This document shows positions 63,874 through 64,000 of a DNA stretch of 64,000 nucleotides, piece after piece. The position numbers were made by a program, and so were the translations under genes. Source of the DNA: Helicobacter sp. 13S00482-2 (GTDB lineage Bacteria > Campylobacterota > Campylobacteria > Campylobacterales > Helicobacteraceae); NCBI RefSeq assembly GCF_002272795.1, contig NZ_MLAT01000004.1:87143-151142 (forward strand), read 5' to 3'. The notes below the pieces were generated by a model, which saw nothing but the letters and a program-made list of their open reading frames with translations, was not told the origin of the DNA and ran no database searches. Position 1 is the first letter of the stretch, and the number at the start of each line of letters is the position of its first letter.

Positions 63874-64000
63874 TCTCCTCTCCTTTGTTTCATAACATCT
63901 TCTAGAATCTTCACTGTTTCAGGATTTTTGGGTTCATCATGTGGGTTTTCTTCTTTGATTTTGTTTCTGCGTTTTTTGATGAAGGCTCTGAATCGAATGA
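63870..64000 (-). CDS. Tandem paralogous membrane protein, copy 4 (C-terminal end only)
   Basis: The last 42 codons before TGA at 63870-63872 read IRFRAFIKKRRNKIKEENPH then DEPKNPETVKILEDVMKQRR and GE, almost identical to copies 2 and 3. The rest is beyond the window edge, so the array has at least four members. Confidence 0.75.
   Translation of the reverse strand, partial: IRFRAFIKKRRNKIKEENPHDEPKNPETVKILEDVMKQRRGE

Larger units (their letters stand above)
62764..64000. repeat. Repeated DNA encoding the conserved tails of the tandem array
   Basis: About 115-bp units near 62764-62885, 63340-63450 and 63880-64000 share most bases (for example CATCATGTGGGTTT and TTTGATTTTGTTTCTGCG in each); a shorter part, CTGCGTTTTTTGATGAAGGCT, remains at 62257-62277. 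Identity is much higher here than in the helix-coding parts, so they are likely recombination points. Confidence 0.8.

Overview
The window is a Campylobacterota chromosome segment, most likely a low-G+C, non-pylori Helicobacter. FlaA, Fur, TlpD, HemE and MagIII read as close relatives of the H. pylori proteins. Several gene blocks keep H. pylori order as I remember it: addA-nhaA; argS-tatA-gmk-chePep-nucT with flgH-pseF-pseG-pseH; tlpD-bioF-like-pbp1A; DUF507-carA; rqcH-recN-nadK; flaA-magIII with hemE nearby. Genes that I do not associate with H. pylori (TMAO/DMSO reductase with its cytochrome, malic enzyme, MetE/MetF, a MarR-controlled RND pump, a TpsB transporter) point to a Campylobacter-like or enterohepatic lifestyle. 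I cannot name the species.

Layout. 1-10 kb: partial nhaA, addA, an outer-membrane protein, then a marR-MFP-RND-TolC efflux operon read leftward behind a short leader ORF. 10-16.4 kb: RNase P RNA, malic enzyme, rsmH, an FtsL-like protein, and a cytochrome c/TorA-type reductase pair, ending in a gap with an A9G11 tract. 16.4-25.9 kb: argS-tatA-gmk-chePep leftward, then flgH and a complete four-gene run of late pseudaminic-acid synthesis (pseF, G, H, I), then fur. 26-30.5 kb: the cytosolic chemoreceptor tlpD, a PLP acyltransferase and pbp1A. 30.5-33.7 kb is a small accessory patch: the decayed 3' end of an amidinotransferase gene, a C10 tract, two envelope proteins and an orphan phage-type integrase. 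33.7-42.2 kb is ordinary housekeeping (carA, rqcH, recN, nadK, J-domain protein, TauE permease, small FAD protein). 42.3-45.3 kb holds a periplasmic C39-type peptidase and two related beta-barrel genes facing away from each other; one barrel gene appears switched off by a short A-tract. 45.3-58.6 kb: mutY, metE-metF, flaA, a TPR/glycosyltransferase, magIII, a dipeptidase, a barrel protein, a tetraheme cytochrome, dctA, hemE. 58.7-64 kb is accessory envelope DNA: a tiny lipoprotein, an LpoB-like lipoprotein fused to a barrel, a TpsB transporter with no visible TpsA, and at least four tandem paralogous membrane-protein genes running off the end.

How parts fit. The pse genes make CMP-pseudaminic acid, and the TPR/glycosyltransferase next to flaA is a good candidate for putting it on flagellin, in the way described for FlmG. 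ChePep and TlpD belong to the same motility system. The two most novel-looking regions are the C39 peptidase/barrel locus and the TpsB/LpoB-barrel/tandem membrane-protein locus. No tRNA, complete insertion sequence or CRISPR array was seen. All function calls are read from the sequence and memory of families; no database search was possible.
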